A DNA stretch of 40,416 nucleotides from an uncultured Desulfosporosinus sp. (GCA_927405585.1 CAKMJS010000133.1:1-40416), one strand, 5' to 3'; positions 24,125-32,482 are shown, counted from the first letter of the stretch. Notes: a model not told the origin generated them from the sequence alone. A program made the numbers and translations.

Positions 24125-25155
24125 AAGGCTAAACTGCGAACGGCACGGTATATAATCTCACTGGCCAATTGAATCTGTTCGGGCTTCAACAGCGAGAAAT
24201 TATCCTCTGGCGTATGGTTTTTATAGAGCCAATCTCGCGCCATGAGGGTCGCCGCCGGTATACCCGCTGAGGCAAAACTGATGGAATCACTGTTGTGGGC
24301 TGCTTGGGATGTTTTTTGGGCACTGGCACCCGCTTCGGCTGCCGCTTGACGGATCGCCTTGAAGGCTGGATTATCCCCGTCCGCCCAGAGTGCAAAATCC
24401 CCGATCATCCCATTTCCAACAGTATCGGCGTTCAGTACAGCCAGGATCTGGGCAAGAGGAAACGTGGAAGCCCGTACAAAGGCTTGAGATCCCACAAACC
24501 CCATCTCTTCCGCACTCCAGAAGGCTATTACAATCGTGCGTTTCGGGGTAATTCCTTCACGCAGGATTCGTCGCATGACATCGAGAACACACCCTACGCC
24601 TGAAGCATTATCATTGGCCCCAGGGTACACCTCTCCTTCAAAGATCCCTAAGTGATCATAATGGGCGGAGAGCATGATAATTTCCTCCGTTTTTTCCCCT
24701 ATCAGAGCACCAAGCAAATTGACACTCGGGGTCCTTAATAGATGAGTTTCCCCAGCCCTAAAGGTTAATCGTCCGTTAACCCTACTTTCAATCACCGGGG
24801 GAATCGTAAACACCTGTTTAAACCCGATTTCATGGTCTCCCATTGGCTTTAAGCCGAGCATGCTTAATTGAGACGACAGATACTCTGCCGCCCTGATTTC
24901 TCCAATCGATCCCGCCTTACGGCCTTGCATCTCAGAACTGGTTAAGGTGAAGATATCATCCATGGCGGTACGACTAAGGCTTTCTGCCTTATAGTCAATA
25001 GTCAGTTTAGCCTTTGGCGGGAGCAACAATTTTACGGGTGGAAGCCCCAACCTCGTTTTTACAGCTTCTCCGAAACGAGTCGGTAGTAAGCTCCAAGGTA
25101 AGGCAATTGCACCAAGACCCATCATTACTTTTAAAAATACTCTGCGCGTCTGCAT
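24121..25155 (-). CDS. M28 family metallopeptidase with Tat signal
   Basis: A 344-residue zinc aminopeptidase-type protein. The N-terminus MQTRRVFLKVMMGLGAIALP is a twin-arginine signal (TRRVFLK), so export should occur folded through Tat. All M28 zinc ligands are visible: SAHYDHLG, GANDNASG, WSAEEMG, NADTVGN and NHTPEDN. Substrate is unknown. The gene faces motB and overlaps it by 4 bp, and is read away from yaaR, so it is its own unit. The function (extracellular peptide or amino-terminal trimming) follows from the family. Confidence 0.9.
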   Translation of the reverse strand: MQTRRVFLKVMMGLGAIALPWSLLPTRFGEAVKTRLGLPPVKLLLPPKAKLTIDYKAESLSRTAMDDIFTLTSSEMQGRKAGSIGEIRAAEYLSSQLSMLGLKPMGDHEIGFKQVFTIPPVIESRVNGRLTFRAGETHLLRTPSVNLLGALIGEKTEEIIMLSAHYDHLGIFEGEVYPGANDNASGVGCVLDVMRRILREGITPKRTIVIAFWSAEEMGFVGSQAFVRASTFPLAQILAVLNADTVGNGMIGDFALWADGDNPAFKAIRQAAAEAGASAQKTSQAAHNSDSISFASAGIPAATLMARDWLYKNHTPEDNFSLLKPEQIQLASEIIYRAVRSLAF

Positions 25156-25183
25156 AATAATCCTTTCTAAGAGGAGAATGACT

Positions 25184-25621
25184 ATGTCTATACGGATCGA
25201 TTCCCCACATCAAATCCCAGCTCCCAATCTTGATTCTCAAAACTCTCCCGATCGAAGCAGTGAGTTTAGTGGAATCTTATCGAAGACCCAAAAAATCCAG
25301 CGAATTGAACTCCAGTCCTTCCTCAAACGCCTTTCAGCACAGGGCACGAAGTTGTCTGAAACTCTCTCGCTCCGTGATCTTAAAGATTTTCGCGATATGG
25401 TTAAATCATTTCTTCGTTCAACCTTTGGACAGAGCCGAAAAATGCAAGAGGAATCGTCCTATGATTCGCACGGTCGGCCTAAAATCATGGCCAGAATCGA
25501 CAAAATCGATCACGTATTAGATGAACTAGGGAAACAACTCCTTGATCAGCAAGCCAAGCCCCTTGAAGTCCTAACCAAGATCGATGAGATTCGAGGTCTG
25601 ATTGTTGACCTCTTCGCGTGA
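25184..25621 (+). CDS. yaaR: YaaR family protein (DUF327)
   Basis: A 145-residue helical protein matching the YaaR/DUF327 family (LQSFLKRLSAQGTKLSETLSLRDLKDFRDMVKSFLRS ... DSHGRPKIMARIDKIDHVLDELGKQLL). ATG 25184 has GAGGAG 8 bp upstream; the first ATG, 25178, is too close. Molecular function is unknown. It sits upstream of cheR and downstream of motAB on the same strand. Confidence 0.85.
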   Translation: MSIRIDSPHQIPAPNLDSQNSPDRSSEFSGILSKTQKIQRIELQSFLKRLSAQGTKLSETLSLRDLKDFRDMVKSFLRSTFGQSRKMQEESSYDSHGRPKIMARIDKIDHVLDELGKQLLDQQAKPLEVLTKIDEIRGLIVDLFA

Positions 25622-25718
25622 GGGATTTTCATTTAGAACCTATTCGCTAAGGAACCCTAAATATCTTCTATTTTCTACCTATACAAATATTTTATCAACA
25701 GAAAGAGGTGTAGCCCCT

Positions 25719-26510
25719 TTGTCCTCCACATCCTCCTTACTTAATACCTACGAAGACTTTGTTAAGGCTTTCCACCCCAAGAGTGGACTTGATCTTAAGT
25801 TTTATAAGCAAAACCAAATGCAACGGCGGATACTGAGCTTTATGAACACTCACGGTCATTCATCCTATCAGCCTTTCCTGAACGCCCTGAACGCTGACTC
25901 CGTCTTATATGATGCCTTCTTTAAGCATTTAACCATTAATGTCTCTCAGTTCTTTCGAGATGCTAACCAGTGGAAAACGCTTCGAGAAACAATTTTCCCC
26001 CTACTCCTTCAGAACAAAGGTCCTCTGAAACTCTGGAGCGCCGGTTGTTCAAGCGGCCAGGAGCCCTACTCTTTAGCCATGACAATGATGGACCATTTCC
26101 CAACGACCAAGTTTACCGTCTTGGGTTCAGATATTGATGTCAATGTCCTTAAACAAGCCCATGACGGTGTTTATAAACAAAATGATTTTGCGAGCACTCC
26201 ACCCGAAATTTTACTCAAGTATTTTACCCCTTTAGACAATGGTTATAAACTGAAAGATACAGTTAAACAGCAGGTTACATTCAAACACCAAAACTTGCTT
26301 ACCGATTCCTTCCAGTCGGGCTACGATTTTATCGCGTGCCGTAATGTCGTGATTTATTTTACAGATGAGGCCAAAGAGATCCTCTATAAAAAATTTACGA
26401 ACTCCTTACGCCCCGGGGGTATCCTCTTTACCGGCAGCACAGAACATCTCTTCGGAATGAACCAACTAGGCCTAAAATCCATCTCCTCTTTCTTCTACCA
26501 AAAACAATAA
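25719..26510 (+). CDS. cheR: Chemotaxis protein methyltransferase CheR
   Basis: CheR methylates chemoreceptor glutamates, opposing CheB. The open frame reaches back to 25602, but TTG 25719 is likely the start: AGAGGTG lies 8 bp before it, and 263 residues is the family length. The N-terminal CheR helical domain is followed by the SAM-binding motif (KLWSAGCSSGQEPYSLAM) and the FIACRNVVIYFTDEAK and NSLRPGGILFTGSTEHL motifs. It is the last gene before a strong hairpin. Confidence 0.95.
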   Translation: MSSTSSLLNTYEDFVKAFHPKSGLDLKFYKQNQMQRRILSFMNTHGHSSYQPFLNALNADSVLYDAFFKHLTINVSQFFRDANQWKTLRETIFPLLLQNKGPLKLWSAGCSSGQEPYSLAMTMMDHFPTTKFTVLGSDIDVNVLKQAHDGVYKQNDFASTPPEILLKYFTPLDNGYKLKDTVKQQVTFKHQNLLTDSFQSGYDFIACRNVVIYFTDEAKEILYKKFTNSLRPGGILFTGSTEHLFGMNQLGLKSISSFFYQKQ

Positions 26511-26600
26511 TGCAAAGAGAATGCAAAGGGGGACGGTTCTTACTTGAATGTACTCGCATGTTTGGACTTGCATAAGTGGAAGTTTGGGTAAGTCGTTAGA
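26511..26600. repeat. Dispersed GGGGACGG/AATGCAA repeat fragment
   Basis: AATGCAAAGAGAATGCAAAG, then GGGGGACGGTTCTTACTTG and ACTTGCATAAG. The module order (AATGCAA, GGGGACGGTT, TTGCAT) recurs at 39821-39906. It looks like REP-type debris; no transposase is present. Confidence 0.6.
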
Positions 26601-26654
26601 ACAGATCTTCTACTTGCGATTATACTTGCTCTTATTACATACATATTCTAACAA

Positions 26655-26727
26655 CAGATGGCTAATTTTTAGCCATCTGTTGTTATTTAGAGCAGAAAAG
26701 GCCTCTCACACTGGAGAGGCCTTTACA
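26655..26727. terminator. Two adjacent hairpin terminators between cheR and the 26773 ORF
   Basis: 26655-26688 is AACAACAGATGGCT / AGCCATCTGTTGTT, a perfect 14-bp stem followed by ATTT (plus strand, cheR end). 26697-26727 is AAAGGCCTCTC / GAGAGGCCTTT, a perfect 11-bp stem with T runs on both strands, so it can serve both converging units. Confidence 0.85.
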
Positions 26728-26772
26728 CCCTATTCGAACTTTAGTTATGTTTCAAGTTCATCTTATCTGAGT

Positions 26773-26961
26773 TTAAGCTGTCGGACATACACTTTCATAC
26801 TTTTGAATGAATTCTTCCAAGGGATATGTAACCCCTTTACCTTCCAGTTCCAACGATACCTGTTGAGCATTAGGATTATAACCGATAAACTTCATTCCGA
26901 GTAATTTGGCCATCTTAGATAATTCAATCCTTGCGCCTCGTCCGAAGTCTTTCAATTGCAT
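26773..26961 (-). CDS. Small protein of unknown function
   Basis: 62 residues from ATG 26961 (MQLKDFGRGARIELSKMAKL ...). The GTG at 26970 is too near the AAAAGGGG site. It is soluble, with the alternating helix and strand GYNPNAQQVSLELEGKGVTY, and no motif I recognise. Good ribosome site and a terminator after it support a real gene. Confidence 0.65.
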   Translation of the reverse strand: MQLKDFGRGARIELSKMAKLLGMKFIGYNPNAQQVSLELEGKGVTYPLEEFIQKYESVCPTA

Positions 26962-27173
26962 CCAACACACGCCCCTTTTTCTTTTCTTTATGATGACAAA
27001 AAGGATATTGAGTGGCTCATTTGAAATGATATTCAGTTGTACCTATGCCTGTATAAATCAGTAAGAATGACTTTTCGATTCTTAACTTTAGATTATCATA
27101 TCTTATTCAAGGAAGCGTTGCAACTCTCTATGCGGAATATAATTTTTGGATCTTTTTTTATCCAGACCCCATC

Positions 27174-27560
27174 TCAAGACTGACCCCATAAGCCCAAAAC
27201 ACTTATTCCAGCTAAGATGAGGACACTGCCCACGATCTTTGGTAACGTGAGAGTTTCATCAAGGAGCACTGTTCCATAGAGTATAGCCATCACATATCCC
27301 AGAGCAACTAGGGGATACGCATAACTAAGCTCCCAGCGTGAAATTACAACCAGCCAAAGGATGGAACTAACTCCAAAGCACGAAAAACCAAGGAAAATTG
27401 CTGGGGTGGAAATAATCGATCCGAGTTGTCCCCAAATCCCAGTTACTGTGACTTTGCCATAATGAAGCATTCCCAGGCGGAACAAAAATTGCCCAGTAGC
27501 ACCTAAGACTATCGAACATAGAGCAACCACGAAGGGGCGCATTTCCGAAATTAATGTCAT
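27174..27560 (-). CDS. EamA/SMR-like small four-TM membrane protein
   Basis: About 128 residues with four membrane segments: PFVVALCSIVLGATGQFLF, PAIFLGFSCFGVSSILWLVV, SYAYPLVALGYVMAILYGTV and IVGSVLILAGISVLGLW. The pattern and the WELSYAYPL motif match the half-size EamA/small multidrug resistance group, including ArnE/ArnF-like flippase subunits. ATG 27560 has GAGGAG about 10 bp before; the frame opens at 27602. Substrate is unknown. It is a single gene downstream of rnpB on the same strand. Confidence 0.75.
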   Translation of the reverse strand: MTLISEMRPFVVALCSIVLGATGQFLFRLGMLHYGKVTVTGIWGQLGSIISTPAIFLGFSCFGVSSILWLVVISRWELSYAYPLVALGYVMAILYGTVLLDETLTLPKIVGSVLILAGISVLGLWGQS

Positions 27561-27710
27561 AGAATCAGAACTCCTCGAATTAAACTCGTCCATCAATATC
27601 ACATTTGCTCTAATGATAACACTTTAGTTTTCTCTCGGGACTGATTAATTATACTGTCGCATCCATTTGCTAAACCTAAGGGATCTAGCATTTCTAATTC
27701 ACTGTACAAC

Positions 27711-27748
27711 AACAAGAACCGACAGAATTAATCCTGCCAGTTCTTGTT
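27711..27748 (-). terminator. rnpB terminator
   Basis: AACAAGAACTGGCAG / CTGTCGGTTCTTGTT (G-T pairs at two positions) on the minus strand, followed by GTTGTTG, 27-64 bp past the 3' end of rnpB. The T run is weak. Confidence 0.65.
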
Positions 27749-27774
27749 AATTTTACACAGTTTTCGTTAAGTAA

Positions 27775-28214
27775 GCGAAGTCAATCTATAAGCCGAGTTC
27801 TGTCCCTCCATATGGAGGTGATGATCATCTATCTCGAACCGCCGTTACCGACGGCCTCTAGCGACCTTACCCGGGAACAAAAACGGGCCGTTCATAGTTC
27901 CCCTATTCAGTCTTGCTCCAAGTGGGGTTTACATGGCCAGCCAGTCACCTGGCTGCCGGTGAGCTCTTACCTCGCCTTTCCACCCTTACCTACTCGGAAG
28001 TCAGTCGTCGGAAGCCAGAAGTCGGATTAGTACCAACTTATTCTGACCTCAGGCCTCTGACAACTGACCTCCGTTATCGGCGGTATCTCTCTGTTGCACT
28101 TTCCTTAGGGTTTCCCCTACTGGGTGTTACCCAGCACCTTGCCCTGTGGAGCTCGGACTTTCCTCAGAGGCGACCTTTCGGTCCTTACCCCCGCGATCAT
28201 CTGATTGGCTTCGC
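27775..28214 (-). ncRNA. rnpB: RNase P RNA, bacterial type A (rnpB)
   Basis: The catalytic RNA that trims tRNA 5' ends. The minus strand shows GCGAAGCCAATC at the 5' end pairing with GATTGACTTCGC at the 3' end (P1), GAGGAAAGTCCGAGCTCC, TAGGGGAAACCCTAAGGAAAG, GGTAAGGGTGGAAAGGCGAG and GACAGAACTCGGCTTATAGA, the universal core blocks. It is about 440 nt, longer than usual. The excess lies in P12, which is about 88 nt and built from 7-bp repeat units. A promoter is visible directly upstream. Confidence 0.96.
27991..28078 (-). repeat. Heptamer-built P12 extension inside rnpB
   Basis: On the plus strand the units GTCGGAA, GTCAGTC, GTCGGAA, GCCAGAA, GTCGGAT are followed by the complementary half TTCTGACCTCAGGCCTCTGA, then CAACTGACCTCCG. 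In RNA the halves pair (CGGAGGTCAGTTGTC with GACGACTGACTTCCG), so the repeat extends helix P12 without breaking the core. Confidence 0.85.
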
Positions 28215-28220
28215 TCAATT

Positions 28221-28249
28221 ATCTTACTAGAAAAACAACTATTGGTCAA
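28221..28249 (-). promoter_or_regulatory. rnpB promoter
   Basis: TTGACC, 17 bp, TAAGAT on the minus strand. Predicted start near 28214 agrees with the first base of P1. Confidence 0.75.
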
Positions 28250-28264
28250 ATGGAGAGTTTTACC

Positions 28265-28423
28265 TTAATGAGTTTTGTGCTTATTTTCCGCCATTTCTTC
28301 CATCTCATCATCAATGTCCATCAGTGCAGTTAACCATTTAGCACGATTACCGTTTTTTTCTGCTAAATTTGTTAGAACTTTTTCACGTTCTTTTCGTAAA
28401 ACTTCCGATCGGTTCATCATCAT
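28265..28423 (-). CDS. Small 52-residue charged protein of unknown function
   Basis: From ATG 28423 (three consecutive ATGs; AAAGGAGC upstream): MMMNRSEVLRKEREKVLTNL, then AEKNGNRAKWLTALMDIDDE, then MEEMAENKHKTH. It is predicted to be a basic-then-acidic helix. A promoter lies about 110-140 bp upstream. I recognise no family. It ends 15 bp before the rnpB -35 element. Confidence 0.6.
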   Translation of the reverse strand: MMMNRSEVLRKEREKVLTNLAEKNGNRAKWLTALMDIDDEMEEMAENKHKTH

Positions 28424-28535
28424 AATACTCAGCGCTCCTTTCTTAAATTGTTATACTATCTAAGGATTACATTCTTCTAAATAGCTTTAACACTTCCGTG
28501 AATAGAATCTATTTTCAGACTATTCCTTGAACATA

Positions 28536-28564
28536 ATAGTACAATATCCATTTACCAATGTCAA
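28536..28564 (-). promoter_or_regulatory. Sigma-A promoter upstream of the 52-residue ORF
   Basis: TTGACA (28559-28564), 17 bp, TACTAT (28536-28541) on the minus strand. It predicts a leader of roughly 100 nt before the small ORF. Confidence 0.65.
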
Positions 28565-28661
28565 GTGGTAATATTTACTTTCACAAGCTGTTTTTTTGAT
28601 TCGGTTTCATCCCTCACTCAAATAGAGACCATAATCTAATAGCCTTAGCCTTTATACATTC

Positions 28662-29510
28662 CTACCATACCCAAGGCGAACGATTGATGGAACTCACTTG
28701 AATCTCAATTCCCTGTAGCGATTTCTCGGTCGATAGATAATGATACATCGCTTGAAGCATAGGGGCCTCACTCAGGAAATGTCCGAGATCTCCGACGGCC
28801 ATACCTCCTTCGAGGGCGTCCAAAGCGGCATGATGGTCAACATCACCGGTAATCAGAAGATCGGCTCCTTTAAACAACGCTTTCTGTACAAAGCGAGCTC
28901 CGCTCCCATTCACGATTGCCACCTTTCGCACAACCTTCTCTAAGGACCCTGCCAAGCGAACTCCGGTTAAATCATAGGGTTGTGCATAGACTTCTGGTTG
29001 CCTTAAAGAATCTAAAAAGCGGGTCCAAACATCTCCTAACTTCTCAGGCTTCGATAGATACCCAATCATCCCATATCCACGCTTTTCTCCACGATTGAGA
29101 GGGAACGTGGGATCATAGAATGGCTCTTCTAAAATCTTCATTTCCTTCAATCCGAGGACCTCACCTAGTACTTGGCTTGAAGAAAGCATAGACTGGTCTA
29201 AATTCGTGTGGGCGGTGTAATAGCCGATCTGATGTTGCAAGAGTCGTAGCGGAACCTGAGCTGCAGCATTATCTGCTCTCAAATTTTTTAGAGGGCGAAA
29301 GATTATCGGGTGATGAGCCACGATGAGCTGTGCACCATAAGCTTTAGCTTCTTCGATGACCTCTAAAGTTCCATCTAGGGTGATTAAGATCCGCTCAACA
29401 GGGGTGGATCCGCATCCGACGAGCAACCCGACATTGTCCCATTCCTCTGCCCATGATTTGGGGGCAATTTTTTCTATGATCTGCGCCACCAATTCGGTTG
29501 TTACTGCCAT
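28662..29510 (-). CDS. nif3: Nif3-like dinuclear metal centre protein
   Basis: A 282-residue member of the Nif3/YqfO family, a ring-forming dinuclear metal protein sometimes annotated as GTP cyclohydrolase 1 type 2. Metal-site motifs: VAHHPIIF near residue 65 and, at the C-terminus, DVDHHAALDALEGGMAVGDLGHFLSE. N-terminal WAEEWDNVGLLVG is typical. The ~120-residue insert domain of Bacillus YqfO is absent or short. Its start overlaps trmK by 10 bp. The cellular role is not established. Confidence 0.93.
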   Translation of the reverse strand: MAVTTELVAQIIEKIAPKSWAEEWDNVGLLVGCGSTPVERILITLDGTLEVIEEAKAYGAQLIVAHHPIIFRPLKNLRADNAAAQVPLRLLQHQIGYYTAHTNLDQSMLSSSQVLGEVLGLKEMKILEEPFYDPTFPLNRGEKRGYGMIGYLSKPEKLGDVWTRFLDSLRQPEVYAQPYDLTGVRLAGSLEKVVRKVAIVNGSGARFVQKALFKGADLLITGDVDHHAALDALEGGMAVGDLGHFLSEAPMLQAMYHYLSTEKSLQGIEIQVSSINRSPWVW

Positions 29511-30298
29511 ACTCTCAATCCCTCCACCAACGCTAATTCCTCAGTAACTTCTTTAATTTTGGCCATAATTTCCACATTATTAGACTTTTTCATTTGCTCC
29601 CTGCGCTTTTCCAGCATAGTCTTGTATTCATTCATATATTCTGTCAGAAGGTCCGTCCGCTCTTCTAAGATCAGTGGACCAAAATGCCAAACAAGTTTTT
29701 GGACAAGTCGTTCAAACTCTGCCTCTAAGATGTTCCGGCTTTCAAGGAGGGGGTATAACCGTTGAATCCACTTGGCAACAAGTGTTCGAAGCTCTTCCTC
29801 ATCCCAGCCAACGTCCTTAGAATAGGCCATCACGACATAGATGCGGTCATCTTCTTCAACTAACTGTTCTGCCTTAAGACGCCAGCCGTCCTCTAATAAT
29901 GTTAACCGTACCGCACTCTCTGTACCTTGAGGTTGCACGATAAGATCCCGCACTGACTCTAAAACGTCCGGTCGAGCAGAGAGGATATCTAGCATAGTTC
30001 TTCCACCCATGCCCGCAAGCGTTAAGACATTGACTTCCCCGGAATCAAGCGGCATTAGCCCATCACCAAACCGCACATCAATCACAGCTTCTAAATGTCG
30101 AACTCTAACGGCAGTCAAGGCTGATTGATAGGGACCTTCATGAACGTCTATCGCAACGGCTTTTGAGATTCGTTGAGTCTCATAGAGGGCTATGGGTAAA
30201 TAAGCATGATCTGTCCCAATGTCTCCAAGCTTTGCACCCTTTGGTACAAACGCTGCAACCATTTGCAGACGTGGGCCGATTGTAACGAATAACGACAT
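29501..30298 (-). CDS. trmK: tRNA (adenine(22)-N1)-methyltransferase TrmK
   Basis: A SAM-dependent enzyme that methylates N1 of A22 in tRNA. The 265-residue product shows the family start RLQMVAAFVPKGAKLGDIGTDHAYLPIALYE (SAM motif) and ITLAGMGGRTMLDIL-like NVLTLAGMGGRTMLDILS, with the helical C-terminal domain after residue ~165. It is translationally coupled to nif3, as in Bacillus (yqfN-yqfO). Confidence 0.95.
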   Translation of the reverse strand: MSLFVTIGPRLQMVAAFVPKGAKLGDIGTDHAYLPIALYETQRISKAVAIDVHEGPYQSALTAVRVRHLEAVIDVRFGDGLMPLDSGEVNVLTLAGMGGRTMLDILSARPDVLESVRDLIVQPQGTESAVRLTLLEDGWRLKAEQLVEEDDRIYVVMAYSKDVGWDEEELRTLVAKWIQRLYPLLESRNILEAEFERLVQKLVWHFGPLILEERTDLLTEYMNEYKTMLEKRREQMKKSNNVEIMAKIKEVTEELALVEGLRVWQ

Positions 30299-30499
30299 AG
30301 TTCACCTCATTATAAAATATAATTAAGCATAACAAGAAGATTTCTCTTTTAAAACTAGTATGTCCACAAGGCCCAGAGAAGGAACCATAGACTCAAGTTG
30401 CTCCCCTTACCCTGATTCCTCAGTTAGTTCAAAGAATAGAAAATGTGCTCTATATAATAACATTATACCGCACAAAGTGCTTGTCACCAACGTTTGAAA

Positions 30500-30543
30500 C
30501 GCATGAAAGACCGTGGCTCAGCCTCGGTCTTTCATGCGTTCGT
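30500..30543. terminator. Hairpin terminator after the glyoxylate operon
   Basis: AACGCATGAAAGACCG / CGGTCTTTCATGCGTT is a perfect 16-bp stem between the garR stop and trmK. The T run is poor, so it may also protect the transcript end. Confidence 0.75.
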
Positions 30544-30552
30544 GACAACTCC

Positions 30553-31449
30553 TCAATTGAGTTCCTTTTGGGCCAGTTTCTCATAATACTGAACGAGTGC
30601 CCCATGATCCGCTTGGTCTAAACCCTGAGCCTTGAGCACTTGCATCATCTCCATGACAGATGCGGTCAAGGGCAAAGGGGAACCGATTTCATGGCCCGTT
30701 TCTAGGACATTATTTAAATCCTTAATATGCAATCCGATACGGAATCCAGGATCAAATCGACGCTCTATCATCAACGGTGCTTTGGCATCCAGAACTGTAC
30801 TTCCCGCTAAGCCACCTCGAATGGCTTTATAAACCGTTTCAGGATTAACCCCTGCTTTACTGACTAACATTAACGCTTCGGAAACTGCCGCGATGTTGAT
30901 CGCAACAATAATTTGATTGGCCAATTTCGTTAAATTTCCAGCACCAACATCCCCACAAAGCAATGCGGACGAGCCCATCGCCTGAAAGATTGGAGAGCAT
31001 TCTTCAAAATCTGCGGGATCCCCTCCCACCATAATGGAAAGTGAACCCTCAATAGCCTTGGGCTCCCCCCCACTCACCGGGGCATCCAGAAATCGAACCG
31101 ATTTATGGACAAGGACTTGCGCCACCTCACGGCTCGTGATGGGAGCAATTGAACTCATGTCGATCACGATAGAACCTGGGCGAACCCCTTCCAGCACACC
31201 GTTGGGACCTAAGATTACTTCTTGAACATTCGGTGAGTTAGGAAGCATCGTAATGATTATTTCACAGCGCTCAGCGACATCCTTCGGCGACTCCCCTGCT
31301 TCAGCTCCCGCTTGAACGAGTTCTTGAATCGCTTTAGGACTTCGATTATAGACAACTAACTCATACCCTGCTTTTAAAAGATTTCGACACATAGGCTTCC
31401 CCATAATTCCTAAACCAATAAATCCAATTTTACTCAATGTAATTTCCAT
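30553..31449 (-). CDS. garR: 2-hydroxy-3-oxopropionate (tartronate semialdehyde) reductase
   Basis: A beta-hydroxyacid dehydrogenase that reduces tartronate semialdehyde to glycerate with NAD(P)H. About 298 residues: Rossmann motif IGFIGLGIMGKPMCRNLLKAGYELVVYNRS, substrate loop FLDAPVSGGEPKAIEGSLSIMVGG, and catalytic Lys in GNLTKLANQIIVAINIAAVSEAL. The start is uncertain: ATG 31449 is assumed, TTG 31467 and TTG 31437 (aligning with the usual M-K-IGFIGLG) are alternatives. It is last of gcl-hyi-garR. Context raises confidence over other hydroxyacid dehydrogenases. Confidence 0.88.
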   Translation of the reverse strand: MEITLSKIGFIGLGIMGKPMCRNLLKAGYELVVYNRSPKAIQELVQAGAEAGESPKDVAERCEIIITMLPNSPNVQEVILGPNGVLEGVRPGSIVIDMSSIAPITSREVAQVLVHKSVRFLDAPVSGGEPKAIEGSLSIMVGGDPADFEECSPIFQAMGSSALLCGDVGAGNLTKLANQIIVAINIAAVSEALMLVSKAGVNPETVYKAIRGGLAGSTVLDAKAPLMIERRFDPGFRIGLHIKDLNNVLETGHEIGSPLPLTASVMEMMQVLKAQGLDQADHGALVQYYEKLAQKELN

Positions 31450-31503
31450 TCCTTTCGCAGTGCTCAAGGCACAAAATTAATCCCAGACTCCCGCTCTAAG
31501 TGC

Positions 31504-31560
31504 GTACTCGATGTTAACTCAATATTCAACTCGAAGTTCAAACTACGGTTGAACGAGTTC
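31504..31560. repeat. TACTCGATGTT...ACGAGTT repeat, copy 1
   Basis: TACTCGATGTTAACTCAATA followed by CGAAGTTCAAACTACGGTTGAACGAGTT lies between garR and hyi. A shorter copy is at 32447-32482. The ends TACTCG/CGAGTT are partly inverted. It is related to the TTCGANN heptamer family. Confidence 0.6.
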
Positions 31561-31569
31561 ACTCTTTGC

Positions 31570-32361
31570 TTATAGGCTATAGTTTTTAACCCATTCTAAT
31601 GAAGTTTCGGTATCAGGCTCTGGAACATATTCTAAAGAAATTGCTTTAGAGTATCCAGCTTTTTTCAGTTCTGTCAACAAGGTCTGAAAATCAATCGCTC
31701 CCGTTCCCGGCTGGTGTCTGCCTGGCTGATCTGCAATCTGAACGTGCCCTATATGAGCGATCGAATCGCTCAGGATCTTCAAGAGATCTTCGTTTTCTCG
31801 ACTCGCATGATAGATATCCCACTGTAAGAAGACATTGGGTCGATTGACATCTTTGATGAGTCGTATTACCTGCTCGGTCGTATTAAGAAAAAAACCAGGC
31901 ATATCATAGTGATTAATCGGCTCAATCATCAACCGTATACCGTGCTCCTGAAGTTGATCAGCCGCATAAGAAATGTTCTCCACCAAGGTCTTCCATAGTT
32001 CGGCTTCTTCCATTCCAGGACTTCTAATGCCCACCAAACAATTGACTTGCTTCACGTCAAGCTTCTGAGCAACCTCAATCGCTTTCCTAACTCCTGACCT
32101 AAACTCGCTCTTGCGTTCTGGATTGGTAGCGATCCCTCTTTCCCCTTTCCCCCAATCACCCGCTGGGAGATTGAATAAAACCAGCTCTAGACCTAAGCTT
32201 TTAAGCTGTAATTTTATCTCCTCTAAGTCATAATCGTAGGGAAACATAAACTCGACTTTATCAAAGCCTACTGCTTTCGCTGCAGCAAATCGCTCCATGA
32301 ACGGTTTCTCGGTAAAAAGAAATGAGAGATTTGCCACAAAACTGTTGATAGATGTACTCAT
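31570..32361 (-). CDS. hyi: Hydroxypyruvate isomerase
   Basis: A TIM-barrel isomerase (AP endonuclease 2/xylose isomerase-like fold) interconverting hydroxypyruvate and tartronate semialdehyde. The 263-residue product shows the family start SFVANLSFLFTEKPFMERFAAAKAVGFDKVEFMFPYDYD, and the metal ligands MIEPINHYDMPGFFLN, LQWDIYHASR and HVQIADQPGRHQPGTGAIDF, SLEYVPEPDTE. It lies between gcl-like and garR genes. Confidence 0.94.
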   Translation of the reverse strand: MSTSINSFVANLSFLFTEKPFMERFAAAKAVGFDKVEFMFPYDYDLEEIKLQLKSLGLELVLFNLPAGDWGKGERGIATNPERKSEFRSGVRKAIEVAQKLDVKQVNCLVGIRSPGMEEAELWKTLVENISYAADQLQEHGIRLMIEPINHYDMPGFFLNTTEQVIRLIKDVNRPNVFLQWDIYHASRENEDLLKILSDSIAHIGHVQIADQPGRHQPGTGAIDFQTLLTELKKAGYSKAISLEYVPEPDTETSLEWVKNYSL

Positions 32362-32446
32362 TAATGATCTTCCTTTCTGTTCCAGCTATTCTTCGTTTTT
32401 TATCTTTGTATGTGGGTCCTACTTCTACAAGTGGGAGTGGTACCAA

Positions 32447-32482
32447 GTACTCGATGTTCACTATAGTTGAATAAACGAGTTA
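32447..32482. repeat. TACTCGATGTT...ACGAGTT repeat, copy 2
   Basis: TACTCGATGTTCACTATAGT, then TGAATAAACGAGTT, in the gcl-hyi spacer. It flanks hyi together with copy 1. Confidence 0.6.

Noticed and set aside
27812-28230. Two plus-strand open frames
   Set aside because: They lie entirely within rnpB and antisense to it.
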